From CAVUOA01 sp963742955 (GTDB taxonomy: Bacteria; Bacteroidota; Ignavibacteria; Tepidaquicellales; OLB5): 64,000 bases of DNA. The DNA lies in the NCBI GenBank assembly GCA_963742955.1, contig CAVUOA010000009.1, positions 558,001 to 622,000 on the forward strand, written 5' to 3'. This document shows positions 35,160 to 43,381 of this stretch, in pieces (position 1 is the stretch's first letter; every line of letters begins with the position of its first letter). Made by a program: the position numbers and the translations under genes. The notes beneath the pieces are model-generated. The model had not been told where the DNA came from, searched no databases, and saw nothing but the letters and a program-made list of their open reading frames with translations.

Positions 35160-36272
35160 TCAAACATTAAATCTGAAATAAACAATATCCCCGTCCTGAA
35201 CAATATAGTCTTTTCCCTCAACCCTCATTAAACCCTTTTCTTTTACTGCATGTTCAGACCCGTATGTTATTAAATCTTTATAGCTCATAATCTCACCCCT
35301 GATAAAACCTTTTTCGAAATCAGTGTGTATTTCTCCTGCTGCCTGTGGAGCTTTAGCTCCCCTGTGAACTGTCCATGCATGAACTTCTTTTTCGCTCACA
35401 GTAAAGAAAGTAATTAAACCGAGCAAATGATATGCGGTATGAATCAATTTATTCAGCCCGGGTTCCTCAATATTCAGCTCCTGCAAAAACTCCTTCTTTT
35501 CTTCAGGCGAAAGCAGGGCAATCTCAGATTCAATTTCAACAGAAAGCACTATTGACTCCTCGCCCTCTTTTGAGGCAATATCTTCAACAATTTTCGAATA
35601 TTGGTTGCCGTGAACATTCTTATCGTCAACGTTTGCAACATATAAAATATGCTTATCGGTTAATAGCTGGAGCTCATCAAGATGTTTAACGTCATCCGGC
35701 GGATGGTTTTTCTTATATTCCGAAACGAAATACTTCGCAAGCCTGCCGGATTCCAGATGTTTTTTCAGGGCATTGTAGCTTTCGAATTCTTCTTTAATTT
35801 TTTTATCGCCTGTCTTCAGCAACTTTTCCGTCTTTTTAATTCTGTTTTCAATAGTATCCAGGTCTTTCAAAATCAATTCGGTTTCAATTATTTCAATATC
35901 CGCTTTTGGGTCTACCCTGCCGTTAACGTGGATAATATTATCGTTGTCAAAACATCTTACAATATGCACAATAGCATCTACTTCCCTTATATGCGAGAGA
36001 AACTGATTTCCCAGTCCTTCACCTTTTGAAGCACCTGCAACCAGCCCCGCAATATCAACAAACTCAATAATAGTTTTTACAATTTTCTTGGGGTTGTACA
36101 TCCTCACAAGCTCGTCAACTCTTTTGTCAGGTACGGTAACAACACCAAGATTCGGTTCGATAGTGCAAAACGGGTAATTCGACGCTTCGGCAGTTTGCGA
36201 TGATGTTAAACAGTTAAATAAAGTAGACTTGCCAACATTTGGAAGACCTACTATTCCGCATTTTAAACCCAT
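35160..36272 (-). CDS. ychF: Redox-regulated GTPase/ATPase YchF (OLA1 family)
   Basis: A 370-residue Obg-family P-loop protein. G1 is GLPNVGKST (~8-16), followed by NYPFCTIEPN, G3 DIAGLVAGASKGEGLGNQFL, and the altered G4 NVDDKN, which explains preference for ATP in this family. The central helical domain and a C-terminal TGS domain (HAWTVHRGAKAPQAAG; DYIVQDGDIVYFRFNV) complete it. YchF binds ribosomes and is involved in stress responses. It sits 24 bases after the kinase-like gene. Confidence 0.96.
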   Translation of the reverse strand: MGLKCGIVGLPNVGKSTLFNCLTSSQTAEASNYPFCTIEPNLGVVTVPDKRVDELVRMYNPKKIVKTIIEFVDIAGLVAGASKGEGLGNQFLSHIREVDAIVHIVRCFDNDNIIHVNGRVDPKADIEIIETELILKDLDTIENRIKKTEKLLKTGDKKIKEEFESYNALKKHLESGRLAKYFVSEYKKNHPPDDVKHLDELQLLTDKHILYVANVDDKNVHGNQYSKIVEDIASKEGEESIVLSVEIESEIALLSPEEKKEFLQELNIEEPGLNKLIHTAYHLLGLITFFTVSEKEVHAWTVHRGAKAPQAAGEIHTDFEKGFIRGEIMSYKDLITYGSEHAVKEKGLMRVEGKDYIVQDGDIVYFRFNV

Positions 36273-36296
36273 TGAAATAATGTGTGTTAAATTTTA

Positions 36297-36950
36297 TTAA
36301 AAAATAAAAATAGAAGGCAAGAAAATAATATAAAGTACATAAAGAAATCCCGAAAAAACAACAGGAATCAATAAATTATCATCTACAGGAAGTCTAATTG
36401 AATCAGCAATAGTAGTAACAAATAATGCAGCAATTGCCGCGTAATATTCTGCAGCATTATACTGGTATTTGGGAGTCAGAAATACTATTGCAATACCGAC
36501 TAAGAAAAAAGTGATAGTCCCGGCATAAGACCTGTTAGGGGCAAATTGTTTTCTGCCATAAAGTCTGCCGATAATTCCCGATATACTATCGGATAAAGAA
36601 AGCAAAAGCATACCGGTAACTGCAATATAAATGGGAAAAAGGATTATGCATAAAACATCCGCTATCAGAAGCCACGATGCGCCGTTTACTCTGATTTTGC
36701 CTCTATCGGTTTCATGGTCTCTGAGTAAAAATTTAAAATGCTTTAAATAAAGCCCGTAAATAAACTCGCTTTTATATTTAAGTGCTTCAACCACCAGCAT
36801 TAGAATCAGTATCGGAATAATAATATATAAAACAATGTGTTTCGGAATAAACAAATATCCGATTGGTATTGAAGAGGAGAACAGGTGGATAGTTTTTCGG
36901 TAGAACTCTCCTTTTAATGAAATATTATTTTCTTTGGCTGTATTCTCCAT
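36297..36950 (-). CDS. Dolichol/phytol-kinase-like membrane protein (SEC59/DGK1/VTE5 family)
   Basis: I start translation at ATG 36950 (MENTAKENN); eleven codons upstream would be read from inside the ftsH terminator hairpin. The 217-residue protein has about six membrane helices and the family pattern: EFYRKTIHLFS near the start, DRGKIRVNGASWLL, DSISGIIGRLYGRK, and NRSYAGTITF near 140. CTP-dependent relatives phosphorylate dolichol, phytol or diacylglycerol. Here the lipid substrate is unknown. Confidence 0.82.
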   Translation of the reverse strand: MENTAKENNISLKGEFYRKTIHLFSSSIPIGYLFIPKHIVLYIIIPILILMLVVEALKYKSEFIYGLYLKHFKFLLRDHETDRGKIRVNGASWLLIADVLCIILFPIYIAVTGMLLLSLSDSISGIIGRLYGRKQFAPNRSYAGTITFFLVGIAIVFLTPKYQYNAAEYYAAIAALFVTTIADSIRLPVDDNLLIPVVFSGFLYVLYIIFLPSIFIF

Positions 36951-36956
36951 AAATAA

Positions 36957-36978
36957 AAAGCGGGCGATAACCCGCTTT
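36957..36978 (-). terminator. Terminator after ftsH
   Basis: A perfect 8-bp stem AAAGCGGG/CCCGCTTT with a 6-base loop; on the minus strand TTTTTATTT follows. It decides the start of the next gene. Confidence 0.85.
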
Positions 36979-37008
36979 ATCAAAATCCCGATTCAATTGA
37001 AAAAAATA

Positions 37009-39075
37009 TTAAGCTGATTTGTTTTCGATTTCATCTTTAACGCTGCTGTCTAAACCTTTCCCGTTTCCCGGTGAAATATCCTTGTTACCATTATCCTGAT
37101 TAGAAGCACCGTTAACAGTGTTCTTGTTTGGTTCATCTATTTTTTCGAAAGCAGGAAGAGTTTCTCCCTTTATAATTTTATCAATTTCTTCACCGTCTAA
37201 AATCTCTCTTTCAAGCAAAGCTGCGGATAACCTGTTAAGAACATCTGTGTTATCTTTTAAGATTTTCTCAGCTCTATCCATCCCTTTATTAACTATTTTC
37301 TTAACTTCTTCGTCAATAATCATTGCAGTTTCCTCACTGTAATCCCTGTGCTGTGATATTTCCCTTCCGAGGAAGATTTCTTCTTCTTTTTTACCGAAAG
37401 TCAACGGTCCAAGCTTCTCGCTCATGCCCCATTCACAAACCATTTTTCTTGCAAGCTGTGTGGCTCTTTCAATATCGTTGCCTGCTCCGGTTGTAAGCTC
37501 GTTAAATACAAGCTTCTCAGCAGCTCTGCCGCCCATTGCATAAGCAATCATTGCTTCTAAATATTCTTTTGAATAAGTATGTTTTTCATCCATGGGTAAA
37601 TATGTAGTAACACCGAGAGCCCTTCCTCTTGGTATAATTGTAACCTTATGCACCGGGTCAGCTTCCGGAATCATTCTTGCAACCAGAACATGCCCGGATT
37701 CATGATATGCAGTGGTTTTTTTCTCCTTATCTGATATTATCAGGCTCTTTCGTTCCATTCCCATCATGACTTTATCTTTCGCTTCCTCAAAGTCAGCCAT
37801 AGTAACACTATCTCTTCCCTTGCGGGCAGCAAGCAAAGCGGCTTCATTTACAAGGTTCGCAATATCGGCACCGGAAAGTCCGGGTGTACCTTTTGCCAGA
37901 ATATCAAGCTTTACGTTTTTATCAAGGGGTATATTTCTGATATGAACTTTAAAAATACCCTCGCGTCCTTTAACATCAGGTCTGTCAACAACTACCTGTC
38001 TGTCAAACCTGCCGGGTCTTAATAGCGCCGGGTCAAGGACATCAGGTCTGTTAGTGGCAGCTATAATAATAACACCTGTATTCTGCTCAAAACCGTCCAT
38101 TTCAACCAGCAGTTGGTTCAGGGTTTGCTCTCTTTCATCATGACCGCCGCCGAGACCTGCGCCTCTGTGCCTTCCTACTGCATCAATTTCATCGATAAAA
38201 ATAATACATGGAGCGTGCTTCTTTCCTTTTTCAAATAAATCTCTGACACGTGATGCACCTACGCCTACAAACATTTCAACAAAGTCGGCGCCGCTGATTG
38301 AAAAAAATGGTACACCGGCTTCACCGGCAACAGCTCGAGCCAGAAGTGTTTTGCCGGTACCGGGGGGTCCCAGAAGCAATACGCCTTTAGGAATCTTACC
38401 GCCTAATTTCTGGAATTTGGAAGGCTCTCTTAAAAATTCAATTATTTCTTCCAACTCATATTTTGCTTCATCAGCGCCTGCTACATCTTTGAATGTTACC
38501 CTGTTGGAGCTCTCATTAAGCATTTTTGCTCTGGATTTTCCGAAAGAGAATATTCCTTTAGAGCCGCCAGCCTGTCCCTGCATACGTCTCATTACAATTA
38601 TCCAGAAAACGATTATAATTATCCACGGTAATGCCCCAATCAAGGGGCCAACCCAGCTGGAATCCTCTTTTTCGATTTTAAACTGAATGTTCTTATCATT
38701 CCAGCTTTTAATTGTTTCATCAGAAATATTAGTATAAGGAAGCAGAACGGTAAACTTGTCAACGTTCATCTGCCTTGAACCTACGTTCAGGCTTTCCGGT
38801 TGTTTCAGTACGCCGTGAAAGGTGTATGAATTATCCGATTTTTTAACAATTGCTTCTTTAATTTTATTGTCGTTGAGCAGCTTCTGATACTGGTCATAAT
38901 TAATATCAACCTCAGTGCTGTCTCCGGAGCGTGACCAAATCATAATAAGAAAGAAACCGAATAAAATAGCGCTCCACCCGAGCACTATTTTGAAAACTCT
39001 GCTCCAGTTAAAATCTTCATTCTTCCTTTTATTCCCTGAAGGTTGTTTCTTATTATTTGAAAACTCGTCTGGCAT
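37009..39075 (-). CDS. ftsH: ATP-dependent zinc metalloprotease FtsH
   Basis: A 688-residue membrane-anchored AAA+ protease of normal length. Two membrane segments (~27-46 and ~147-163) flank a periplasmic domain. The AAA module has Walker A GPPGTGKT (236-243), Walker B IFIDEIDAVG (~292-301) and the second region of homology ATNRPDVLDPALLRPGRFDR. The zinc site is H458-E-S-G-H462. It degrades misfolded membrane proteins and short-lived regulators. The end carries an Asn/Gly/Lys-rich tail. It follows hpt by 7 bases, as in many bacteria. Confidence 0.97.
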   Translation of the reverse strand: MPDEFSNNKKQPSGNKRKNEDFNWSRVFKIVLGWSAILFGFFLIMIWSRSGDSTEVDINYDQYQKLLNDNKIKEAIVKKSDNSYTFHGVLKQPESLNVGSRQMNVDKFTVLLPYTNISDETIKSWNDKNIQFKIEKEDSSWVGPLIGALPWIIIIVFWIIVMRRMQGQAGGSKGIFSFGKSRAKMLNESSNRVTFKDVAGADEAKYELEEIIEFLREPSKFQKLGGKIPKGVLLLGPPGTGKTLLARAVAGEAGVPFFSISGADFVEMFVGVGASRVRDLFEKGKKHAPCIIFIDEIDAVGRHRGAGLGGGHDEREQTLNQLLVEMDGFEQNTGVIIIAATNRPDVLDPALLRPGRFDRQVVVDRPDVKGREGIFKVHIRNIPLDKNVKLDILAKGTPGLSGADIANLVNEAALLAARKGRDSVTMADFEEAKDKVMMGMERKSLIISDKEKKTTAYHESGHVLVARMIPEADPVHKVTIIPRGRALGVTTYLPMDEKHTYSKEYLEAMIAYAMGGRAAEKLVFNELTTGAGNDIERATQLARKMVCEWGMSEKLGPLTFGKKEEEIFLGREISQHRDYSEETAMIIDEEVKKIVNKGMDRAEKILKDNTDVLNRLSAALLEREILDGEEIDKIIKGETLPAFEKIDEPNKNTVNGASNQDNGNKDISPGNGKGLDSSVKDEIENKSA

Positions 39076-39082
39076 TAATTAT

Positions 39083-39610
39083 TTAATTTTGTAAAATGTA
39101 TATTGATTTTAAATTTCTGTATTTCTGGGCATAATCCAGTCCATATCCTACAACAAACTTACTTGGTATTTTAAATCCTGTATATTTGATTTTGAAATCA
39201 AGATTACTAAGTCCTTTTTTCATCAGCAGGGATGCGAATTCAAGGGAACTCGGTTTATGATTGGCAATCAAATCGCGGATAAATTTAATTGATAAACCCG
39301 AATCTATAATATCCTCAACAACAATAATATCTCTATTGGCAATAGGGCAGTTTAAATCTTTAAGCAGCCTCACATCACCCGAAGATATCTTATTATCTCC
39401 ATAGCTCGATAGTTTAAGAAAGTCAATTTCAGAATCAAGTTTTACCTGTCTAACCAGGTCAGACATAAAAACAAAAGCACCATTGAGCACACCTATAAAT
39501 ATAGGAATCTTCCCTTTATAATCCTTTGATATCCTTGACGCAAGTTCATTTACACGTTTTCTGATATCTTTTTTATCGATATACAGCTTTAAATTTGATT
39601 TATCAATCAC
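39083..39610 (-). CDS. hpt: Hypoxanthine phosphoribosyltransferase
   Basis: A 175-residue type I phosphoribosyltransferase. The PRPP-binding motif is IIVVEDIIDSGLS (~97-109), a loop with VLNGAFVFMSDLVR precedes it, and VVGYGLDYAQKYRNL closes the active site. It salvages hypoxanthine (and guanine) to nucleotides. It is in an operon with ftsH, 7 bases upstream; the pairing is conserved in many phyla. Confidence 0.94.
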   Translation of the reverse strand: MIDKSNLKLYIDKKDIRKRVNELASRISKDYKGKIPIFIGVLNGAFVFMSDLVRQVKLDSEIDFLKLSSYGDNKISSGDVRLLKDLNCPIANRDIIVVEDIIDSGLSIKFIRDLIANHKPSSLEFASLLMKKGLSNLDFKIKYTGFKIPSKFVVGYGLDYAQKYRNLKSIYILQN

Positions 39611-39757
39611 TCTTAAGAAATTTACATTTTTAACGCTGCATTATCAAGTCTACGGCTTGTCTTAGACTTGAAATCATTACCTTATCAAAAACATAAACAT
39701 ATATTTAGCATTAGAGGTTTCCCCCATTATATGTCAGTGTTTTGATATAATAAAAAA

Positions 39758-39792
39758 CCCATCCTTTGCCTGACAGAGTATAAAGGGATGGG
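39758..39792 (-). terminator. Terminator after rpsU
   Basis: Stem CCCATCCTTT against AAAGGGATGGG (one bulged G), 14-base loop, then TTTTTTATTAT on the minus strand. It lies 22 bases downstream of the rpsU stop. Confidence 0.75.
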
Positions 39793-39814
39793 CAATACTA
39801 GGAACACTTTAAAT

Positions 39815-40012
39815 TTAGGCTATTTCCTCAGCTATAGTTCTTTTATTTCTTCTGACAGCTTTTGCTTTCTTTACACGTCTTTTAACCGAAGGTTTGACAA
39901 AGAATAGTCTTTTTCTGTATTCTTTCAATACTCCGGCTTTCTCATATTTCTTCTTAAATCTCTTTAAGATTTTATCTATTGATTCGCCTTCCTGTACAGA
40001 GACTTTGATCAA
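39815..40012 (-). CDS. rpsU: 30S ribosomal protein S21
   Basis: A 65-residue basic protein with the S21 pattern: SVQEGESIDKILKRFKKKYEKAG, then LKEYRKRLFFVKPSVKRR. S21 sits near the anti-Shine-Dalgarno end of 16S rRNA and aids initiation. It stands alone with a terminator downstream. The ~250 bases upstream (40013-40260) hold no gene that I can see; they should contain the divergent promoters for this gene and the parvulin gene. Confidence 0.93.
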   Translation of the reverse strand: MIKVSVQEGESIDKILKRFKKKYEKAGVLKEYRKRLFFVKPSVKRRVKKAKAVRRNKRTIAEEIA

Positions 40013-40260
40013 ACTGTATCACCTTTCTTTAAATATTGAAAAACTTTTGAACTTAAATATAGTAATTTATTAAATTAAATGCTATATCCGGGTCAATAAC
40101 TTGCAGATTAATTCCATTGTTTATACCAGTACCTCTAAATACGCTCCCCTTGCTTAATGGTAATTCACAGTCAGGCAGTTATCATCTTTACCTTGAAACT
40201 GTGATTTATAATCTTTAAAATAGTATTTTAATCATAACCATTATCACAAAAGCAAAATAT

Positions 40261-42021
40261 ATGAACAAAACAGCCAAAAGATTGCAACTTGCAGGTTTCC
40301 TGTTGTTTCTGCTATTAGTGGCAGTTTCTGCGGAAGAGTGCAGCAGAGCCAGCAAAACGCTGGTTGAAATTGGAAATGAAAAAGTAACACTTGGAGAATT
40401 TGAAAAGCAATACCTTAAAACAGTCGGGAATGTTGATTCGGCAAAGAACAAATCTCTGGATGATAAAAAACAGTTTCTTAACCTTTATATAAATTTCAGG
40501 CTTAAGGTTAAAGATGCCCGGGACAGAGGTCTTTTGAATACTCCGGATATGCAAAAAGAAATTGACGAATACAAGAAAAATTTTGCTCCTACATATCTTA
40601 TTGATAAGGAAGTAGTTGACCCTGAACTTGAAAAATTGTATGAAAGAAAAAAGTTCGAAGTCAGAGCATCTCATATATTAATTAACCTCTCCGAAAAATG
40701 CACCCCGCAGGATTCTATAGCTGCTTACCAGAAGGCAGATTCAGTAATTCAGAAACTGGATAACGGTGAAGATTTCGGAACTCTTGCAAGACAGTATTCT
40801 CAGGATAGAACAGTAATGCAAAACAACGGTGACTTATATTATTTCACCGGAGGCATGACTGTAGATGCTTTCGAAGATGCTGTATACGATTTAAAAGTCG
40901 GTGAGTATACAAAGAAACCCGTTCGGACAATGTTTGGTTTACATATTATAAAGTTAACTGACAAGAAACCCAGACTGGAATCTATACGCGCTTCGCATAT
41001 TTTGATTCAGGATAAACGTGATAGTTTGGGCAAAATAATTGATTCGGTTGAAACATACCAGCATGCACTTGACATTTACAATAAAGCTAAGAATGGCGAA
41101 GATTTTTCCCAGCTGGCTTCACAATTTTCCGAAGACCCTGGGACGAAGAATGTTGGCGGTGATTTAGGATACTTTGACAGACGCAGAATGACTCAACCGT
41201 TTGACTCTGCTGTGTTTGCTCTTAAAGTAGGTGAAATCACCGGACCGGTTCGTACTCAATACGGATGGCATATCATTAAAAAAACTGACGAGAAACCATT
41301 GCCGCCGTTTGACAAAATAAAAGAAAGCCTTAAAAACGATTTCAAAAGAACACAGAAATTTAAAACAGATTATAATAATTATGTTGGCAAGCTCAAAGAA
41401 AAATATGATTTCAAAGTGACCGATGACGGCATGAATTTTCTAAAAAATAAATTTGACTCGGCCAAAACAATTTCAGATTATAACCTTGACAGCTTATTTG
41501 CACAGGGAGACAAAGATAAAATTATAGCAACTTATGACGGCGGGCAAATTAAAATGCAGGACATCCTTAATTTTCTGAATGTGAACAGAGATTACACAAA
41601 AACACCGCTGAACGGGACAACTCTTAATTCCATAATCAGTTCTACAGCGGAATCCCCGCTTTTAAATAAAAAAGCCCAGGATATGAAACTTGAAAAAGAC
41701 GATGAGTATGAAGCATCCATCAGAGATTATGAAAATGGACTGCTTGTCTTCAGAGTTGACCAGGATGAACTTTGGTCTAAGGTAAAGCTTACGGATACAG
41801 AATTACAGAGCTATTATAATGCCAATAGCTCAAAATATACAAAGCTGGATTCAACCGGTAAATCGGTGCCTAAAACTTTTGAAGAAGTGAAACCCGAAAT
41901 TTCCAATGAATTACAACAGGTAAAATTCAAAGAAATAGAGAAAGCATACATCGATTCATTAAAGCAGAAATATCCTGTAAAAATATACGATGACGTTCTG
42001 CTGGATGCTTTCAAAGAATAA
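40261..42021 (+). CDS. Exported peptidyl-prolyl isomerase with two parvulin (PpiC) domains
   Basis: A 586-residue protein with an N-terminal signal/anchor (~10-25). Two parvulin domains follow: the first from ~KFEVRASHILI to GLHIIKLTDKKP, the second from ESIRASHILIQDK to YGWHIIKKTDEKP. Both keep the ASHILI and (G)xHIIK strands and the DFxxLAxQxSxD helix. The C-terminal ~230 residues form a helical chaperone arm. It probably assists folding of outer-membrane or secreted proteins in the periplasm, and may work with the second isomerase encoded 24 bases downstream. Confidence 0.88.
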   Translation: MNKTAKRLQLAGFLLFLLLVAVSAEECSRASKTLVEIGNEKVTLGEFEKQYLKTVGNVDSAKNKSLDDKKQFLNLYINFRLKVKDARDRGLLNTPDMQKEIDEYKKNFAPTYLIDKEVVDPELEKLYERKKFEVRASHILINLSEKCTPQDSIAAYQKADSVIQKLDNGEDFGTLARQYSQDRTVMQNNGDLYYFTGGMTVDAFEDAVYDLKVGEYTKKPVRTMFGLHIIKLTDKKPRLESIRASHILIQDKRDSLGKIIDSVETYQHALDIYNKAKNGEDFSQLASQFSEDPGTKNVGGDLGYFDRRRMTQPFDSAVFALKVGEITGPVRTQYGWHIIKKTDEKPLPPFDKIKESLKNDFKRTQKFKTDYNNYVGKLKEKYDFKVTDDGMNFLKNKFDSAKTISDYNLDSLFAQGDKDKIIATYDGGQIKMQDILNFLNVNRDYTKTPLNGTTLNSIISSTAESPLLNKKAQDMKLEKDDEYEASIRDYENGLLVFRVDQDELWSKVKLTDTELQSYYNANSSKYTKLDSTGKSVPKTFEEVKPEISNELQQVKFKEIEKAYIDSLKQKYPVKIYDDVLLDAFKE

Positions 42022-42044
42022 TACTTAATAAAACGAACATAATA

Positions 42045-43328
42045 TTGAATAAATTTAATTTCCTCGTAGCCGGCATACTTCTGGTGCTGGCTACCTCTTT
42101 ATATTCCCAGACCGAGGGAGACAGAATAATTGCAATCATTGGCAACGAAGTAATTCTGGAATCCGACCTCAACTACCAGCTGATGATTTACGCAAGACAA
42201 AATAATATTTCTCAGCTTAATGACAGGATTGTCCAGGAAGTCTTTAAAAATATGGTAACAGAAAAACTCATATTGGCAAAAGCTGACCAGGACAGTATAA
42301 CAGTATCAGATGAAGATGTTAATAAACAGCTTGATTACAGGATAAAGTCAATGGTTGAACAATTCGGCTCAGAGAAAAACCTTGAAGAAGCTTATGGGCT
42401 TACTGTTGCAAAGATTAGAACAATACTCAAGGATGATATTAAGAAGAAAATGAAAGTTGAGAAGATGAAACAAAAGAAATTCGGATACGGTATAAAGGTT
42501 ACTCGAACCGAGGTCCAGGATTTCTACCAGCAATTTAGGGATTCTATCCCTGAAGTTCCGGAAACATATGAGCTATATGAGATAATGAGAATACCTGCTC
42601 TTACCGAAGAAGCTAAAAGTATGGCTTACGATAAAGCTAAACAACTTCTCGATAGTCTGAAAAACGGCGCTGATTTCTCAGAACTGGCTAGAAAGTATTC
42701 AGATGACTCCGCTTCTGCGGTTTTAGGAGGAGACCTTGGTAAAGTTAAAAAAGGAGTATTCGTCAAAGAGTTTGAAGATGCGGCATTTTTGCTCAAACCC
42801 GGCGAAATATCTAATATCGTAGAAACAGAATTCGGATACCATATTATAAAAGTAAATGAAAAAAGCGGTGACATGATAAGCTTACAGCATATACTTGTTA
42901 AGTTTCCGCACCTCGAGTCGGCTGATTTCGATGCCATAAATTTTCTAAAAGACCTTAAACAAAAGATATTAAACGGACAGGCAACATTTCAACAGCTTGC
43001 ATTTCAGTATTCACAGGACAATGAAAGCGCAAAGGACAGCGGTTACATTGGCAAGCTGAATCTTAATTCTCTTGCTGATACAACCGAAGCGAGCAAAATT
43101 AAATCATTGGAAAAAGGTCAAATTTCAGACCCTATAAGATTGGGCGATTCAAGAAACTACTCATATAACTTGTTTTACGTAAAAGACAGAGTCCCCGCGC
43201 ATAAGCCAACCCTGGAAACCGATTACCAGTTAATTGAAAATTATGCTCAGAACTATAAAGAAAATAAAGAAGTAAGCGAGTGGCTTGAAGAACTTAAAAA
43301 ATCAATTTACGTAGATATCAGAATTTAA
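42045..43328 (+). CDS. SurA-like periplasmic chaperone / peptidyl-prolyl isomerase
   Basis: A 427-residue exported protein with a signal peptide ending near SLYSQT (~22). The SurA N-domain (DRIIAIIGNEVILESDLN, then helical KNMVTEKLILAKAD) is followed by a full parvulin domain (~170-275; ADFSELARKYSDDSA, EFGYHIIKV) and a second, degenerate one (~280-385; SLQHILVKF). SurA escorts beta-barrel proteins to the BAM machinery. It starts with TTG at 42045, 24 bases after the first isomerase gene, so they form an operon. Confidence 0.85.
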   Translation: MNKFNFLVAGILLVLATSLYSQTEGDRIIAIIGNEVILESDLNYQLMIYARQNNISQLNDRIVQEVFKNMVTEKLILAKADQDSITVSDEDVNKQLDYRIKSMVEQFGSEKNLEEAYGLTVAKIRTILKDDIKKKMKVEKMKQKKFGYGIKVTRTEVQDFYQQFRDSIPEVPETYELYEIMRIPALTEEAKSMAYDKAKQLLDSLKNGADFSELARKYSDDSASAVLGGDLGKVKKGVFVKEFEDAAFLLKPGEISNIVETEFGYHIIKVNEKSGDMISLQHILVKFPHLESADFDAINFLKDLKQKILNGQATFQQLAFQYSQDNESAKDSGYIGKLNLNSLADTTEASKIKSLEKGQISDPIRLGDSRNYSYNLFYVKDRVPAHKPTLETDYQLIENYAQNYKENKEVSEWLEELKKSIYVDIRI

Positions 43329-43381
43329 ATTTCAGAAAGCGGTGAAATCTCTTAAGGTTTTACCGCCCTGCTTAAGATTAA

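Noticed and set aside
39611..39757. Small gene or RNA between hpt and the rpsU terminator
   Set aside because: Only very short open frames and no stable stem with a U-run; nothing supportable apart from the rpsU terminator next to it.
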